Origin: Hyphomonadaceae bacterium
GTDB taxonomy: Bacteria > Pseudomonadota > Alphaproteobacteria > Caulobacterales > Aquidulcibacteraceae
Direction of reading: 5' to 3'
Assembly (NCBI GenBank): GCA_021731815.1
Contig: JAKFWO010000036.1
Coordinates: 24,341 to 88,340, forward strand
Length of the DNA: 64,000 nt
The position numbers were made by a program, and so were the translations under genes. This document shows positions 63,197 through 64,000 of the stretch, piece by piece. The first letter of the stretch is position 1. Every line of letters begins with the position of its first letter. The notes beneath the pieces were generated by a model. It saw only the letters and a list, made by a program, of their open reading frames with translations. It did not search any database and had not been told where the DNA came from.

Positions 63197-64000
63197 ATGA
63201 CTGACGATACCGATCTTCCGTTCGATTTGCCAAGTGTCAGCCGCAAGAAAGTGAGCGCGGCCTTCGACGGCGGGCGTATTAGTTCCGACGGCGGGGTGAT
63301 GCTGCTGGCGCAAGCCGACAAGCGTCTTGGACTGATCGATCGACTTGCGGCGTTGATCGCCGATCCGCGCGACCAGACCCGTACGGTTCATTCGCTCGCC
63401 TCGATCCTGCGCGCGCGCGTGTTTGCGATCGCGCAAGGCTATGAGGATGGCAACGATCTCGATGCCTTGCGCTGCGATCCCGCGTTCAAGCTCGCGTGCG
63501 GACGCCTGCCCGACAGCGGCGCCGATCTGTGTTCGCAGCCGACCGTATCGCGTTGGGAAAACGCGCCGACAATGCGCGAAATCGCGGCCTTGACCGCGGC
63601 TTTGGTCGACGCCTATTGCGCCAGCTTTCCCGCGCCGCCCACGGCGGTGACGCTCGACATCGACGACACCGTCGATGTCGCCCATGGCCATCAGCAGATG
63701 TCGCTGTTCAACGCACACGAGGACGAACGCTGCTTCAAGCCGATCCACGTTTATGATGTCGCCACCGGCCGCCCTGTGGTCATTATCCTGCGTCCAGGCA
63801 AGACGCCTTCGGGCAAGGAAGTCCGCGGCTGGCTGCGCCGGATTGTGCGCCAGATCCGCACGCACTGGCCGACTGTCCGTCGTCAAAGTTTTTGGGCCAA
63901 GGTGGATATCAAAATAGCGGAGAGTTTGGCCTCGATTGTGGTTGATATTAAGCGGCTTGTTTTTGGAATTGCAAGCGTCGGTTTTGCAGGGTCTGGATTT
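63197..64000 (+). CDS. IS1380-family transposase, N-terminal part, runs off the window
   Basis: ISSDGGVMLLAQADKRLGLI, HSLASILRARVFAIAQGYED, DALRCDPAFKLACGRLP and TVTLDIDD-like sequence (TAVTLDIDDTVDVAHGHQQM, the first catalytic Asp) are typical of IS1380. GKEVRGWLRRIVRQIRTHWP follows. The expected next motif with the second Asp is absent: after position 63876 the frame stays open but reads unrelated sequence to the end of the window. It is therefore probably an interrupted copy. Confidence 0.8.
   Translation, partial: MTDDTDLPFDLPSVSRKKVSAAFDGGRISSDGGVMLLAQADKRLGLIDRLAALIADPRDQTRTVHSLASILRARVFAIAQGYEDGNDLDALRCDPAFKLACGRLPDSGADLCSQPTVSRWENAPTMREIAALTAALVDAYCASFPAPPTAVTLDIDDTVDVAHGHQQMSLFNAHEDERCFKPIHVYDVATGRPVVIILRPGKTPSGKEVRGWLRRIVRQIRTHWPTVRRQSFWAKVDIKIAESLASIVVDIKRLVFGIASVGFAGSGF

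Noticed and set aside
63071..63886. 271-codon minus-strand frame
   Set aside because: Shadow of the IS1380 transposase, whose plus-strand frame has clear family motifs.

Overview
The window looks like chromosomal DNA of a GC-rich Alphaproteobacterium. The evidence is an fbcFBC-type cytochrome bc1 operon, an alphaproteobacterial CheY/CheZ pair, a DUF3126 protein, a ParDE module, a large TonB-dependent receptor, and a mannonate dehydratase that closely resembles the Novosphingobium ManD protein I remember. A Sphingomonadales, Caulobacterales or Hyphomonadaceae-like host is plausible, but no rRNA or marker gene fixes the genus.

Layout. Positions 1-24.7 kb are mostly ordinary core genome: an RND efflux pair, a single-chain ThDP E1-like enzyme, a fluoride channel, an RluA pseudouridine synthase, an IlvB-like enzyme, tRNA-Gln, a SemiSWEET, DUF3126 and DUF423 proteins, an epoxide hydrolase-like protein, accA, the bc1 complex, trmL, hemF, ribF, a MaoC hydratase and cheY-cheZ. 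A TIR-like protein (19.9 kb) and a pirin gene broken by one amber codon (23.7-24.5 kb) stand out.

Positions 24.7-51.7 kb are one catabolic region for beta-glucuronide and uronate-containing glycans. A minus-strand operon of eight genes runs uxaC-uxuB-uxaA-toroid enzyme-GH2-GH28-NHL protein-DctA-like carrier, with almost every junction a 4-nt overlap. A divergent plus-strand operon carries manD-kdgK-uidA-GPH carrier. Next come GH28 plus an exported enolase-superfamily protein, exuT plus glycerate kinase, a TonB receptor, and a UxuR-like GntR regulator. Together they could bind oligosaccharide at the outer membrane, cleave it in the periplasm, import uronides or free uronate, release glucuronate in the cytoplasm, and convert it through fructuronate and mannonate to 2-keto-3-deoxygluconate 6-phosphate. 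A TTGGT-N4-CCA motif recurs in the intergenic regions of this region and is a candidate operator for the regulator.

Positions 51.7-55.3 kb hold a GST, a squalene/phytoene-synthase-like protein and a CHASE8-like histidine kinase. Two tRNAs follow (Val-CAC on minus, Leu-CAG on plus).

Downstream of tRNA-Leu an accessory island starts: a frameshifted and truncated tyrosine integrase, an IS3 element, parD, and parE split by a 325-bp miniature transposon with 21-bp terminal inverted repeats and a 6-bp target duplication. After it come an IS256 3' fragment, a lower-GC two-gene cassette (TIR domain with about eight membrane helices, translationally coupled to an M20 peptidase lipoprotein), an IS256 5' fragment, and an IS1380-type transposase that runs off the window. 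The TIR-M20 cassette, bounded by the inner ends of two IS256 copies, is the best candidate for an undescribed system.
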